Positions 21,741 through 29,885 of a DNA stretch of 64,000 nucleotides are shown here, one piece after another (position 1 is the stretch's first letter; each line of letters begins with the position of its first letter). The stretch covers positions 1,132,041-1,196,040 of the forward strand of contig NZ_CP014226.1 of the NCBI RefSeq assembly GCF_001545155.1. The letters run 5' to 3'. The DNA comes from Halomonas chromatireducens (GTDB taxonomy: Bacteria > Pseudomonadota > Gammaproteobacteria > Pseudomonadales > Halomonadaceae). Both the position numbers and the translations under genes were made by a program. Under the pieces are notes generated by a model. The model saw only the letters and a list, made by a program, of their open reading frames with translations, was not told the origin of the DNA and did not search any database.

Positions 21741-23426
21741 ATGGACGTAAAACGACTCCTTTTGTTGATTCCACTGGCCGTGCTTGCCTACTTGCTCGTC
21801 ATTCAGTGGAACCAGGACTACGGCCAGGTTGCTCCTGAGCCTGAAGCACCCACCTTCACCGCGCCTGCGCCCGGGGAAGAGAGCGTGGATCCGGACGATG
21901 ACTTGGCCGTCCCTGCCGCGCCCCGCGCCGAAGAAGAGGTGCCGGGGGACATGCCTGGCGAACCGGCACGTGCGACGGGTACCCGCGACCTGATTGCCGT
22001 GGTCACTGATGTCCTGGACCTGCGTATCGATCCCCAGGGGGGCGATATCGTTTACGCCGCGCTGCCCCAGCACCGAATGACCCTGGACTCCGACCGCCCC
22101 TACGTGCTGCTCTCCGATAGCGAGATCCGCAGCTATGTGGCCCGCTCGGGACTTCAGCTTGACGGGCACTCCGGTCGTATCGGCTTTACACCGGAAAGCA
22201 CCAGCTACCGCATGAGCGACGATGAGAATCGCCTGAACGTCGACCTGGCTGCCGAGGTCAATGGTGTCGACATCATCAAGCGCTTCTCCTTCGAGCGGGG
22301 TAGCTACGCGGTAGATGTTCATTACTATCTGGCCAACAACACAGAAGAGCCGGTTACCGCGCGCTTCATCGGTCAGCTCGCTCGTGACAACAGCCCCGAC
22401 CCTTCAAGTGGCGTGGCCCTTGGCATGAGCTCCTATCTCGGGGCGGCCTACTCGTCACCGGAAGATCGCTACGAGAAGGTCGATTTCGACGACATCCAGC
22501 GTGGGCGCTTCAATAATCGGGACGTCCAGGGTGGCTGGGTGGCCATCCTGCAGCACTACTTCGTCACCGCCTGGGTGCCACCGCAGAACCAGCAGAATCT
22601 GCAGTATGCCTCCACCGACTCACGCGATCGCAATGTCGCCGCCTTTGCCGGCTCCGTGAGTACGGTGGCACCGGATAGCGAAGCCCGCCTGGGTGCGACC
22701 CTCTACATGGGGCCGAAGGTGCAGAGCTACCTCGAGCAGGTAGCGCCCAACCTGCGCCTGACCGTCGACTTCGGCTGGCTATGGTTTATCGCCAATCCGC
22801 TGTTCTGGTTGCTGGATCAGATCCACAGCCTGATCGGTAACTGGGGCTGGTCGATCGTGTTCCTGACCATCGTGGTGAAGCTGGTCATGTGGCCGCTCTC
22901 CGCCAAGGCTTACAAGTCCATGGCCCGCATGCGCAAGCTGGGCCCGGAGATGCAGCGCCTCAAGGAGCAGTACGGCGACGACCGCCAGAAGATGTCCCAG
23001 GAGATGATGAAGTTCTACCAGAAGGAGAAAATCAATCCTCTGGGTGGCTGTCTGCCGATACTGGTGCAGATGCCGGTCTTCATTGCGCTGTACTGGATGC
23101 TGCTGGAATCCGTGGAGCTGCGCCATGCGCCCTTCATGTTCTGGATTCAGGATCTGTCGATGAGGGACCCGTTCTTCATCCTGCCGATCCTGATGGGCGC
23201 CTCGATGTTCGTTCAACAGATGCTCAACCCCACGCCTCCGGACCCGATGCAGGCGAAGATCATGAAGATGCTGCCGATCGTCTTCACCTTCTTCTTCCTC
23301 TGGTTCCCGGCGGGTCTGGTCATCTACTGGGTGGTCAACAACCTGATCTCGATCGGACAGCAGTACGTGATCACGCGCAAGATCGAGAATGATCCCACCG
23401 TCGGCAAGGGAATGAAGACCAAATAG
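21741..23426 (+). CDS. yidC: Membrane protein insertase YidC
   Basis: A 561-residue protein with the gammaproteobacterial YidC plan. The N-terminal anchor is MDVKRLLLLIPLAVLAYLLV, followed by an acidic proline-rich linker and the periplasmic beta-supersandwich domain (about 100-340). The conserved five-helix core has NWGWSIVFLTIVVKLVMWPL, the cytoplasmic hairpin KEQYGDDRQKMSQEMM, YQKEKINPLGGCLPILVQMPVFIALYW and WFPAGLVIYWVVNN. It inserts and folds inner-membrane proteins. yidD, normally between rnpA and yidC, is missing here. A longer frame opens at 21633 but ATG 21741 begins the real protein. Confidence 0.98.
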   Translation: MDVKRLLLLIPLAVLAYLLVIQWNQDYGQVAPEPEAPTFTAPAPGEESVDPDDDLAVPAAPRAEEEVPGDMPGEPARATGTRDLIAVVTDVLDLRIDPQGGDIVYAALPQHRMTLDSDRPYVLLSDSEIRSYVARSGLQLDGHSGRIGFTPESTSYRMSDDENRLNVDLAAEVNGVDIIKRFSFERGSYAVDVHYYLANNTEEPVTARFIGQLARDNSPDPSSGVALGMSSYLGAAYSSPEDRYEKVDFDDIQRGRFNNRDVQGGWVAILQHYFVTAWVPPQNQQNLQYASTDSRDRNVAAFAGSVSTVAPDSEARLGATLYMGPKVQSYLEQVAPNLRLTVDFGWLWFIANPLFWLLDQIHSLIGNWGWSIVFLTIVVKLVMWPLSAKAYKSMARMRKLGPEMQRLKEQYGDDRQKMSQEMMKFYQKEKINPLGGCLPILVQMPVFIALYWMLLESVELRHAPFMFWIQDLSMRDPFFILPILMGASMFVQQMLNPTPPDPMQAKIMKMLPIVFTFFFLWFPAGLVIYWVVNNLISIGQQYVITRKIENDPTVGKGMKTK

Positions 23427-23447
23427 ACCTTCTTCTTTCTCGAACCA

Positions 23448-23480
23448 CCAGACCCCTGCCACGGCAGGGGTCTGGCGTTT
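23448..23480 (+). terminator. Terminator-like hairpin after yidC
   Basis: A nearly perfect 13-base inverted repeat (23448-23460 with 23463-23475) followed by CGTTT. The T run is short, so this may attenuate rather than fully separate yidC from mnmE. Confidence 0.65.
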
Positions 23481-23539
23481 CCGGCCCGTGAAAAGGACAA
23501 TAGCCGCCACCCGGCCACCCTGGCTGTGAGGAGCCCACC

Positions 23540-24910
23540 ATGGCAGATCGCCTCTATATTCCGGACACCATCGCTGCTCTTGCCACCCCACCGGGACGAG
23601 GCGGTGTCGGCATCATTCGTGTGTCCGGCCCCGGCTGTCGGACCATCGCCGAGGGGGTGCTCGGTCGCTGTCCCCCGCCCCGCCATGCCCACTACGCACC
23701 CTTCCAGGGCGACGTGCGGGTGATCGACGAAGGCATCGGGCTCTACTTCCAGGCGCCACACTCCTTTACCGGCGAGGACGTGCTGGAGCTGCAGGGACAC
23801 GGCGGACCGGTGATCATGGACCTGCTTCTGGAGCGCTGCGTGCAGCTGGGCGCACGCCTGGCACGTCCGGGGGAGTTCTCCGAACGCGCCTTTCTCAACG
23901 ACAAGCTCGACCTGGCACAGGCCGAAGCCATCGCCGACCTGATCGAGGCGAGTTCCCGGTCTGCCGCCGAGAATGCGCTACGCTCGCTCCAGGGCGAATT
24001 TTCGCGCCGGGTCTCGGCGCTGGTCGAGCAATTGATCGAGCTGCGTATCTACGTGGAAGCGGCCATCGACTTCCCCGAAGAGGAGATCGACTTTCTCGCC
24101 GACGGCAGAGTGGCCGAGATGCTGGGGGCGGTGAAAGCGGAGCTGGCGGCGGTGCGCACCGCCGCCGCTCAGGGCGCGCTGATGCGCGAAGGCATGAATG
24201 TGGTCATCGCGGGGCGCCCCAACGCCGGGAAGTCGAGCCTGCTCAATGCCTTGACCGAGCAGGAGACGGCCATCGTCACCGAAATCGAGGGCACCACCCG
24301 GGACGTTCTGCGCGAACACATCCATATCGATGGGATGCCGCTGCATGTGATCGATACGGCCGGCCTGCGCGACACCCCGGACGCCGTGGAACGCATCGGC
24401 GTGGCGCGTGCCTGGAGCGAGATCGAGAAGGCCGACCGGGTGCTGCTGCTGGTGGATGCCACCACGACCAACGCCACCGACCCCATGGCGATCTGGCCCG
24501 AATTCGTCGAGCGACTCAGCGACCCCAGCCGGCTGACACTGGTTCGCAACAAGATCGATACGAACGAGGAAGTGGCCGGCATCGAGTTATCCACAGCCAC
24601 GCCGGTCATCCGGCTCTCAGCCAAGACCGGCCAGGGTGTGGATAACCTGAAGTCACACCTGAAGGAGGTGATGGGGTATGCCAGCACCACGGAAGGGCGC
24701 TTCTCCGCTCGACGGCGCCACCTCGATGCACTCGACAGGGCGAAGCGAGCCCTCACCAACGGCGAAGAGCAGCTCAGTGGCTACGGCGCCGGGGAACTAC
24801 TCGCCGAGGACCTGCGCGATGCCCAACAGGCGCTGGGCGAGATCACCGGCGAGTTCAGTGCCGACGATCTGCTGGGAGAAATATTCGGCAGCTTCTGTAT
24901 CGGCAAGTAG
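23540..24910 (+). CDS. mnmE: tRNA uridine-5-carboxymethylaminomethyl modification GTPase
   Basis: A 456-residue protein with the MnmE three-domain layout. The N-terminal folate-binding domain has [22 protein letters not shown]. The helical domain follows. The inserted G domain has [14 protein letters not shown] (G1), [10 protein letters not shown] (G2), [10 protein letters not shown] (G3) and RNKID (G4, NKxD). It ends in the conserved C-terminal FCIGK. With MnmG it modifies the wobble uridine of several tRNAs. mnmG, rsmG and parAB, which follow it in Pseudomonas, do not follow here. Two perfect DnaA boxes lie near its 3' end. Confidence 0.98.
   Translation: MADRLYIPDTIAALATPPGRGGVGIIRVSGPGCRTIAEGVLGRCPPPRHAHYAPFQGDVRVIDEGIGLYFQAPHSFTGEDVLELQGHGGPVIMDLLLERCVQLGARLARPGEFSERAFLNDKLDLAQAEAIADLIEASSRSAAENALRSLQGEFSRRVSALVEQLIELRIYVEAAIDFPEEEIDFLADGRVAEMLGAVKAELAAVRTAAAQGALMREGMNVVIAGRPNAGKSSLLNALTEQETAIVTEIEGTTRDVLREHIHIDGMPLHVIDTAGLRDTPDAVERIGVARAWSEIEKADRVLLLVDATTTNATDPMAIWPEFVERLSDPSRLTLVRNKIDTNEEVAGIELSTATPVIRLSAKTGQGVDNLKSHLKEVMGYASTTEGRFSARRRHLDALDRAKRALTNGEEQLSGYGAGELLAEDLRDAQQALGEITGEFSADDLLGEIFGSFCIGK
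24587..24645. promoter_or_regulatory. Inverted pair of perfect DnaA boxes inside mnmE
   Basis: TTATCCACA on the plus strand at 24587-24595 and its exact complement TGTGGATAA at 24637-24645, 41 bases apart and about 4 kb from oriC. They lie in coding sequence, so function is unproven. Confidence 0.55.
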
Positions 24911-24922
24911 GTCGCTACCGGC

Positions 24923-25786
24923 CTACTCCGCTACCCACCACTCGCCACGGTGACTGGCATCAGGACCCAGCAGCGGCTCGATCCGCTTCATGGCAGATAC
25001 CAGCAGCTCCTCCAGCCCCCAGGGCGGATTGATGACCAGCATGCCGCTGCCATACATGCCTCGCTCCTCGCTGCTTGGCTCGCGCAGGACAACTTCGCTG
25101 CGCCAGATCTTGCGCAGGCCCCCATTGCGCAGCCCTTCCAGCAGCTCGCTGTGGCGACCGGCAGGCAAAAGCGGGTACCACACCAGTACCACGCCGTGCC
25201 GCACCTTGCGCATGGCCGCCAGCACGGTCTCGGCCACCTCTACGTACTCGCTCTTGCGTTCATAGCTGGGATCGATCAATACGCAAAGCCGCGGCGTGGC
25301 TACCGGCAATCGCTGCAGCAGGCCCTTCAGGCCATCGCCATGGATATGCTTCACGTTCTTCGGCAGGCGCTGAGCGGCCAGGTGCTCGTGCTCGCCGGGA
25401 TGCAGCTCGAAAAGCGCCAGCCGATCCACGTCTCGCAACTGCCTTGTCAGCCACCAGGGGGATCCCGGGTAGCAGTCCAGCGTTGGTGACGCCTGCTTGC
25501 CAGCGGTCAACTGAGCCTCGGCCAGCAGTGACAGCCAGTCGCCGATAAGGGGCTCCGCCGCCAGCGCCTGTCTCTCCTGCCAGAGTCGCTCCGCACCCTG
25601 GCGATGCTCCTGCAGCTTCTGGCTCTCCGCCGCGGATAGCGGGTAGAGCCCGCGCCCGGCATGGGTATCGATATAGGTGATCGGTGACGCCTTGCGCAGC
25701 AAGTAGCCGGTAACGGCAAAGAGCATGAGGTGCTTGTGCACATCGGCGAAGTTGCCGGCATGGTAGGCGTGTTGATAGGAAAGCAT
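24923..25786 (-). CDS. rlmJ: 23S rRNA (adenine(2030)-N6)-methyltransferase
   Basis: The 287-residue protein matches RlmJ. It starts MLSYQHAYHAGNFADVHKH, has the SAM-binding YIDTHAGRGLYPL and the N6-adenine methyltransferase catalytic motif LIDPSYE (DPPY type, here DPSY). It methylates A2030 of 23S rRNA. An ATG six bases upstream (25792) is an alternative start. It is convergent with mnmE, 12 bases apart. Confidence 0.95.
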   Translation of the reverse strand: MLSYQHAYHAGNFADVHKHLMLFAVTGYLLRKASPITYIDTHAGRGLYPLSAAESQKLQEHRQGAERLWQERQALAAEPLIGDWLSLLAEAQLTAGKQASPTLDCYPGSPWWLTRQLRDVDRLALFELHPGEHEHLAAQRLPKNVKHIHGDGLKGLLQRLPVATPRLCVLIDPSYERKSEYVEVAETVLAAMRKVRHGVVLVWYPLLPAGRHSELLEGLRNGGLRKIWRSEVVLREPSSEERGMYGSGMLVINPPWGLEELLVSAMKRIEPLLGPDASHRGEWWVAE

Positions 25787-25952
25787 GGCCACGGGTCCTT
25801 GAGGTGGCGAATCGGCTGGAGGGCTTCACACCAGGCTGGCAACGAGACCAGCCTCGGCGTCTTGTCTGGAAAGTGACGATTCCTGGCAAAGACTATCGAA
25901 AAGGCCCGCCACTGTCAGTGACGGGCCCGGTTCGAGCGACAGGCATGCCGGT

Positions 25953-26633
25953 CTATTGCTGGAACTGGCTCTCGATCGGAGTGAGCGTAATCTCGACGCG
26001 CCGGTTCTGGGCGCGGCCATCCTCGGTTGCGTTACTCGCCACCGGCTGGCTTGCGCCATAGCCGGTCATATAGAGCCGATTGCGTGTTACGCCGTTCTGA
26101 GCCAGATAGTTGCCGACTGACTCGGCCCTGCGCTCGGAAAGCCGCTGGTTGTAGCCGGCATCACCGGTGCTGTCGGTATGCCCGGCGATATTGACCCGCG
26201 TATCGGTATATTGCGTCAGGATCGACGAAACATCGTTGAGTGCGTTGCGGGCGCTCGGGGTCAGCTCGCTGGAGTCGAAGCCGAAGGTTACGCTGCTTGG
26301 CATGTTGAGCACGATATCATCGCCGCGACGCTCCACGTCGACGCCGGTGCCCCTCATGCTTTCGCGCAGCTGCTGCTCCTGCCGGTCCATATAGGCACCG
26401 ACGCCGGCGCCTGCAGCAGCACCCACCGCGGCACCGATCAGCGCACGATCGCGCCGACTGGTGCTGCCGCTGCCCGACAGGGCGCCGGCTGCGGCTCCGA
26501 CGGCTGCACCCACACCGGCACCGGTCATGGTGCTGGAGCGCTGGGTCTGGCCGCCGTAGGGGTCAGTCGTGGCACAGCCGATCAGCAGGGCAGCGGCCGC
26601 GAGCGGCACAGCAAGACGAAGGGGTTTGAACAT
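25953..26633 (-). CDS. OmpA-family peptidoglycan-binding lipoprotein (YiaD-like)
   Basis: A 226-residue protein with a lipoprotein signal peptide (PLAAAALLIGCATTD, lipobox cysteine at 20). Two glycine-zipper segments rich in GAAVGAAAGA, probably membrane-interacting, follow at about 40-80. The C-terminal OmpA domain (about 105-220) has TFGFDSSELTPSA, NIAGHTDSTGDAGYNQRLSERRA and QNRRVEI, carrying the Asp and Arg that bind meso-diaminopimelate. It would anchor the outer membrane to peptidoglycan. YiaD and similar proteins share this plan. A single leftward gene 28 bases after hemW. Confidence 0.9.
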   Translation of the reverse strand: MFKPLRLAVPLAAAALLIGCATTDPYGGQTQRSSTMTGAGVGAAVGAAAGALSGSGSTSRRDRALIGAAVGAAAGAGVGAYMDRQEQQLRESMRGTGVDVERRGDDIVLNMPSSVTFGFDSSELTPSARNALNDVSSILTQYTDTRVNIAGHTDSTGDAGYNQRLSERRAESVGNYLAQNGVTRNRLYMTGYGASQPVASNATEDGRAQNRRVEITLTPIESQFQQ

Positions 26634-26660
26634 AGTTATCTCCGGAGGTCAGGGAGTCAT

Positions 26661-27866
26661 TCATTCAGTGCCGGCATCGGCTTCGCCAATCATAACCAGC
26701 AACTCATTCAAGAATAATAGACCTTGAGGTGATGCCTGCAGTCGCCGGCCATCTTCCACAAGAAGTCCTTTTTTTCGCGCCGGCAGGAGACGAGCCTCCA
26801 GGGTGGCGGCCGGACGTCCAGTATGCGCCTCCCAGTCTGCCATCGACACACCCTCAACCAGGCGCAACGCATTCATGGCAAATTCCAGCGGCAACTCTTC
26901 CTCCTCCACCTCGGTGCGTCCAGCGACAAAGCCGCGGGGGTCCTCAGAGCGACGCAGATAGGCCTCAGGCTGTCGCGCCTTCCATCGCCGTTCGATATGC
27001 AGTTCGCCCTGAGGGTCGGTGGCACTCAGCTTGCCATGAGCGCCGGCACCGATCCCCAGATAGTCACCGAAACGCCAGTAGTTCAGATTGTGGCGCGACT
27101 GCATACCCGGCCGGGCGTAAGCCGAAATCTCGTAGCGAACCAGCCCGGCCGCTTCGAGCCGCTCATGGCCAAGGTCCTGGATCTCCCACAGCATCTCCTC
27201 TTCGGGTAGGACCGGAGGGCGTGAATGAAACTCGGTATTGGGTTCCAGCGTGAGCTGATACCAGGAGAGGTGCTCCGGAGAGAGGGAGAGAGCAAGGTCA
27301 AGGTCATCAAGCGCCAAAGCCGGTGTCTGGCCCGGTAAGCCATGCATCAGGTCGAGGTTGATGTTATCGAACCCGGCATGGCGGGCCTCGTCCCCCGCAG
27401 CTATCGCATCGCCACCCCTGTGGATACGGCCCAGGGCATGAAGTTGGCCATCCTGAAAACTCTGTACCCCCAGGGAGAGCCGATTGATACCCGCTGCCCG
27501 ATAGCCCTGGAATCGACCGCGTTCCAGGGTACCCGGGTTCGCTTCCAACGTGACTTCGATATCGGAGGCCAGTGACAACCGCGTGGCCAGTACATCGAAC
27601 AACCGTTCATAGAAGCCGGCAGACATCAGGCTCGGTGTGCCTCCGCCGATAAAGATACTGGTTAGCTCGCGCCCACCAACCAATGGCAGTTCGGCCTCGA
27701 GGTCCTGGAGCAACGCAGCCAGATAATCTGCTTCGGGCAGGTCGGCGCCGTGCCCTACCCCATGCGAGTTGAAATCGCAGTAGGGGCATTTACGCACGCA
27801 CCAGGGCACATGCACGTAGAGCGCCAGCGGCGGCAGCCCGTCGACTCGCCGGGACAGAGCGCTCAC
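26661..27866 (-). CDS. hemW: Radical SAM heme chaperone HemW
   Basis: A 401-residue radical SAM protein with YVHVPWCVRKCPYCDFNSH (CxxxCxxC cluster motif with the HemW-specific CDFNSH). FIGGGTPSLM, the EANPGT SAM site, NRLSLGVQSFQDGQL and YEISAYARPG follow, the last of these HemW rather than HemN features. The C-terminal HemN_C winged domain is present. It is thought to deliver heme to targets. The start overlaps the rdgB stop by four bases (ATGA). Confidence 0.95.
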   Translation of the reverse strand: MSALSRRVDGLPPLALYVHVPWCVRKCPYCDFNSHGVGHGADLPEADYLAALLQDLEAELPLVGGRELTSIFIGGGTPSLMSAGFYERLFDVLATRLSLASDIEVTLEANPGTLERGRFQGYRAAGINRLSLGVQSFQDGQLHALGRIHRGGDAIAAGDEARHAGFDNINLDLMHGLPGQTPALALDDLDLALSLSPEHLSWYQLTLEPNTEFHSRPPVLPEEEMLWEIQDLGHERLEAAGLVRYEISAYARPGMQSRHNLNYWRFGDYLGIGAGAHGKLSATDPQGELHIERRWKARQPEAYLRRSEDPRGFVAGRTEVEEEELPLEFAMNALRLVEGVSMADWEAHTGRPAATLEARLLPARKKGLLVEDGRRLQASPQGLLFLNELLVMIGEADAGTE

Positions 27867-28474
27867 TTTGCCGACGTCTCACCAAGGGCCGCCGCCAGCG
27901 ACTGCAGAGCCCTTCCCCGGTGGCTAAGCCGGTTCTTATCTTCGGCGCTGAGCTCGGCGACGCTCTTGCCCAGGGAAGGTAACCAGAACAGCGGATCGTA
28001 CCCGAAGCCGCCGTCACCGCGTGGTGCGGTCAGAATCTCACCCTCCCAACTTCGCTGCACGATCAGGGGTACCGGGTCTTCGGCATGGCGTAGATATGCC
28101 AGAACACACCAGTAGCGGGCGGTACGACGGGCCGACGGTATCCCGGCAAGCGCCGCAAGCAGCTTGTCATTATTACGCGCATCACTTTTCGGCTCCCCGG
28201 CGTATCGGGCGGAGTAGATACCAGGCTGACCCTGAAGGTAATCCACCTCCAGGCCAGAATCGTCCGCCAGGGCGGGCAGGCCACTGACTCGGCTCGCTTC
28301 GCGTGCCTTGAGCAGGGCATTCTCGACGAATGTCAGCCCGGTCTCCTCGACATCAGCCACTCCGTATTCCGCCTGCGGCCGGACATGGATTCCAAGCTCC
28401 CTCAATAGCTGGTTGAACTCATTAATTTTTCCGGCATTTCCACTGGCCAGAACCAATGTTTTTCGACCCGACAC
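27863..28474 (-). CDS. rdgB: dITP/XTP pyrophosphatase (non-canonical purine NTPase)
   Basis: The family core begins TLVLASGNAGKINEFNQLL and has LALADDSGLEVDYL, IYSARYAGE, FGYDPLFWLPSLGKSVAELSAEDKNRLSHRGRAL. It hydrolyses dITP and XTP to protect DNA. I chose GTG 28474, preceded by AGGTGA at five bases, giving 203 residues, close to the family's 197. The frame stays open to an ATG at 28549, which would add 25 residues without homology. First gene of a leftward rdgB-hemW operon. Confidence 0.93.
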   Translation of the reverse strand: MSGRKTLVLASGNAGKINEFNQLLRELGIHVRPQAEYGVADVEETGLTFVENALLKAREASRVSGLPALADDSGLEVDYLQGQPGIYSARYAGEPKSDARNNDKLLAALAGIPSARRTARYWCVLAYLRHAEDPVPLIVQRSWEGEILTAPRGDGGFGYDPLFWLPSLGKSVAELSAEDKNRLSHRGRALQSLAAALGETSAK

Positions 28475-28776
28475 AAGGTCACCTCGCAACGCAGAGAGAA
28501 TGAACGAGAGTATGCCATAGAGAGCATCCGCAGGGTACGAAGCAGGCAAGAGTCAACAGAATTGTGACACAACTTTACAAAAGTAGGGAAAGCTACCATG
28601 CTGTCAGAGCCCATCAGGATTGCATGTAATCGTCCATCTTAATGACAAAAATTTAATTCATGAGATGTACTAGAAAAAAAGCTTACGAAGATATGAGTGT
28701 ACATAAATAAAGTACGAGAGTTTTAATACATCAAGCATTAGAAGAAACAAGGAGGCATCAAAACCCTGAAAAGATA

Positions 28777-28854
28777 ATGCATCGTAAACTGAAAGTAATT
28801 AAGAAGTGTGCAATAATTCAATTCGTTGTTTTAAAAGGAATTTTAATTTCATGA
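28777..28854 (+). CDS. Possible 25-residue hydrophobic peptide
   Basis: ATG to TGA frame MHRKLKVIKKCAIIQFVVLK plus five residues: a basic N-terminus followed by a hydrophobic stretch, the shape of a small membrane peptide. No well-spaced ribosome binding site (AGGAGG is about 21 bases upstream). It may be chance in AT-rich DNA. Confidence 0.15.
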   Translation: MHRKLKVIKKCAIIQFVVLKGILIS

Positions 28855-28973
28855 GATTATTCGGGATGATACTTACACTAAGATCTGTTACTTGTGTATA
28901 TTGTCGTAAGGGTTCTCTAATATCTGATGAAACCCATTGCCAGGAGAGCAATTTCATGCACCATAAGGATTAG
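28851..28973 (+). CDS. Possible 40-residue small protein
   Basis: An ATG overlapping the previous tiny frame by ATGA opens a 40-codon frame, MRLFGMILTLRSVTCVYCRK and onward, ending MHHKD. An AGGA sits about 11 bases upstream. It has three cysteines and a hydrophobic start. No family recognised; low confidence. Confidence 0.15.
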   Translation: MRLFGMILTLRSVTCVYCRKGSLISDETHCQESNFMHHKD

Positions 28974-29144
28974 CTAGCCTTTGTTGCTGAGCCTTGCAGC
29001 ACAGGAATGGCATAAAAAAGAACAGGGTAATAACAATTAGTTATTAACAAATTTACACTTTATGTACAAAGCTTCAGCAAGCGCTTCGTTCACGTTATAT
29101 TACAATTTCCAAGAGTTAGAGCTTTTGAAGGGAGGGAAAGCATC

Positions 29145-29816
29145 ATGGACAACATGGACCGTCATGTTCTGCTGGTGACAGACATCAACCCGCAGTCGAA
29201 GCTGTTTATCGAATACATTCAGCAGAAATTCGAGCATGACATCGTTGCCGTCAGCGACAGCGAGGAACCGAAAATCGATGAAAACCAGCCGATGCTGGTC
29301 ATTCTCGACCTGGATCATCTGAGCGAAGCCAGCATGCAGCGCTGGCAGGGTATAGCCGATGAGCATGAGGATATCAGTCTCGCTGCGTTCAATGTCCGGG
29401 GTGAGGACCATGCCGTCGAACTGCTCTCGACGCTCAACCTCCAGGGAATCTTCTACCGCAACGACAGCATCGAGCTGATCTGCAAAGGTATGCAGGCCTT
29501 GCAGGATGGAAGCCTATGGATGTCCCGCGCACTCATGTCAAGAATGATTCTGCTGCTCCGACGCCAGCAAATGAATTCATACCGGCCCGCCTGTGGGCTG
29601 ACACAGCGTGAGCTGGAGATAATAGGGCTTCTTGGCACTGGTTCTACCAACTCGGAAATTGCTGAAAAACTGTTCGTCAGTGAGCATACGGTGAAGTCTC
29701 ACCTCTACAATATTTTCAGAAAAATCAAGGTACATAACAGGTTGCAGGCGATGAACTGGGCGAGGAGAAATCTTTTCAGCGTACCGCCGAGTTTTCGCAG
29801 GGAAATGAAGCACTGA
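29145..29816 (+). CDS. CsgD-like LuxR-family transcriptional regulator
   Basis: A 223-residue protein collinear with CsgD. A degenerate receiver domain (about 8-130, HVLLVTDINPQSKLFIEYIQ, with MLVILDLDHL where a phosphorylation Asp would sit) includes NLQGIFYRNDSIELICKGMQ. A C-terminal LuxR helix-turn-helix follows (about 150-212: LTQRELEIIGLLGTGSTNSE, VSEHTVKSHLYNIFRKIKV). CsgD controls curli and cellulose in enterics; here a role in biofilm matrix is inferred. GGAGGG at about 29131 supports the ATG at 29145. The upstream AT-rich region is probably its control region. No matrix genes are adjacent. Confidence 0.85.
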   Translation: MDNMDRHVLLVTDINPQSKLFIEYIQQKFEHDIVAVSDSEEPKIDENQPMLVILDLDHLSEASMQRWQGIADEHEDISLAAFNVRGEDHAVELLSTLNLQGIFYRNDSIELICKGMQALQDGSLWMSRALMSRMILLLRRQQMNSYRPACGLTQRELEIIGLLGTGSTNSEIAEKLFVSEHTVKSHLYNIFRKIKVHNRLQAMNWARRNLFSVPPSFRREMKH

Positions 29817-29885
29817 CCGTACGGCACCCCATAGCGCCACGGCTAGTGTGAGAGTGGCGCATATGTGTATGAGTTGGTATCTCTA

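Larger units (their letters stand above)
28475..29144. promoter_or_regulatory. AT-rich gene-poor upstream region of the CsgD-like gene
   Basis: About 670 bases between divergent rdgB and the CsgD-like regulator, markedly richer in A and T than the rest of the window, especially from 28620 to 29100. It has many A/T tracts but no convincing conventional gene. Two tiny overlapping frames at 28777 and 28851 are listed separately. Long AT-rich leaders with many regulator sites are typical of csgD in enterics. A TTATAT/TATATT element near 29095-29101 could be a -10 box, but no good -35 is evident. Confidence 0.6.
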
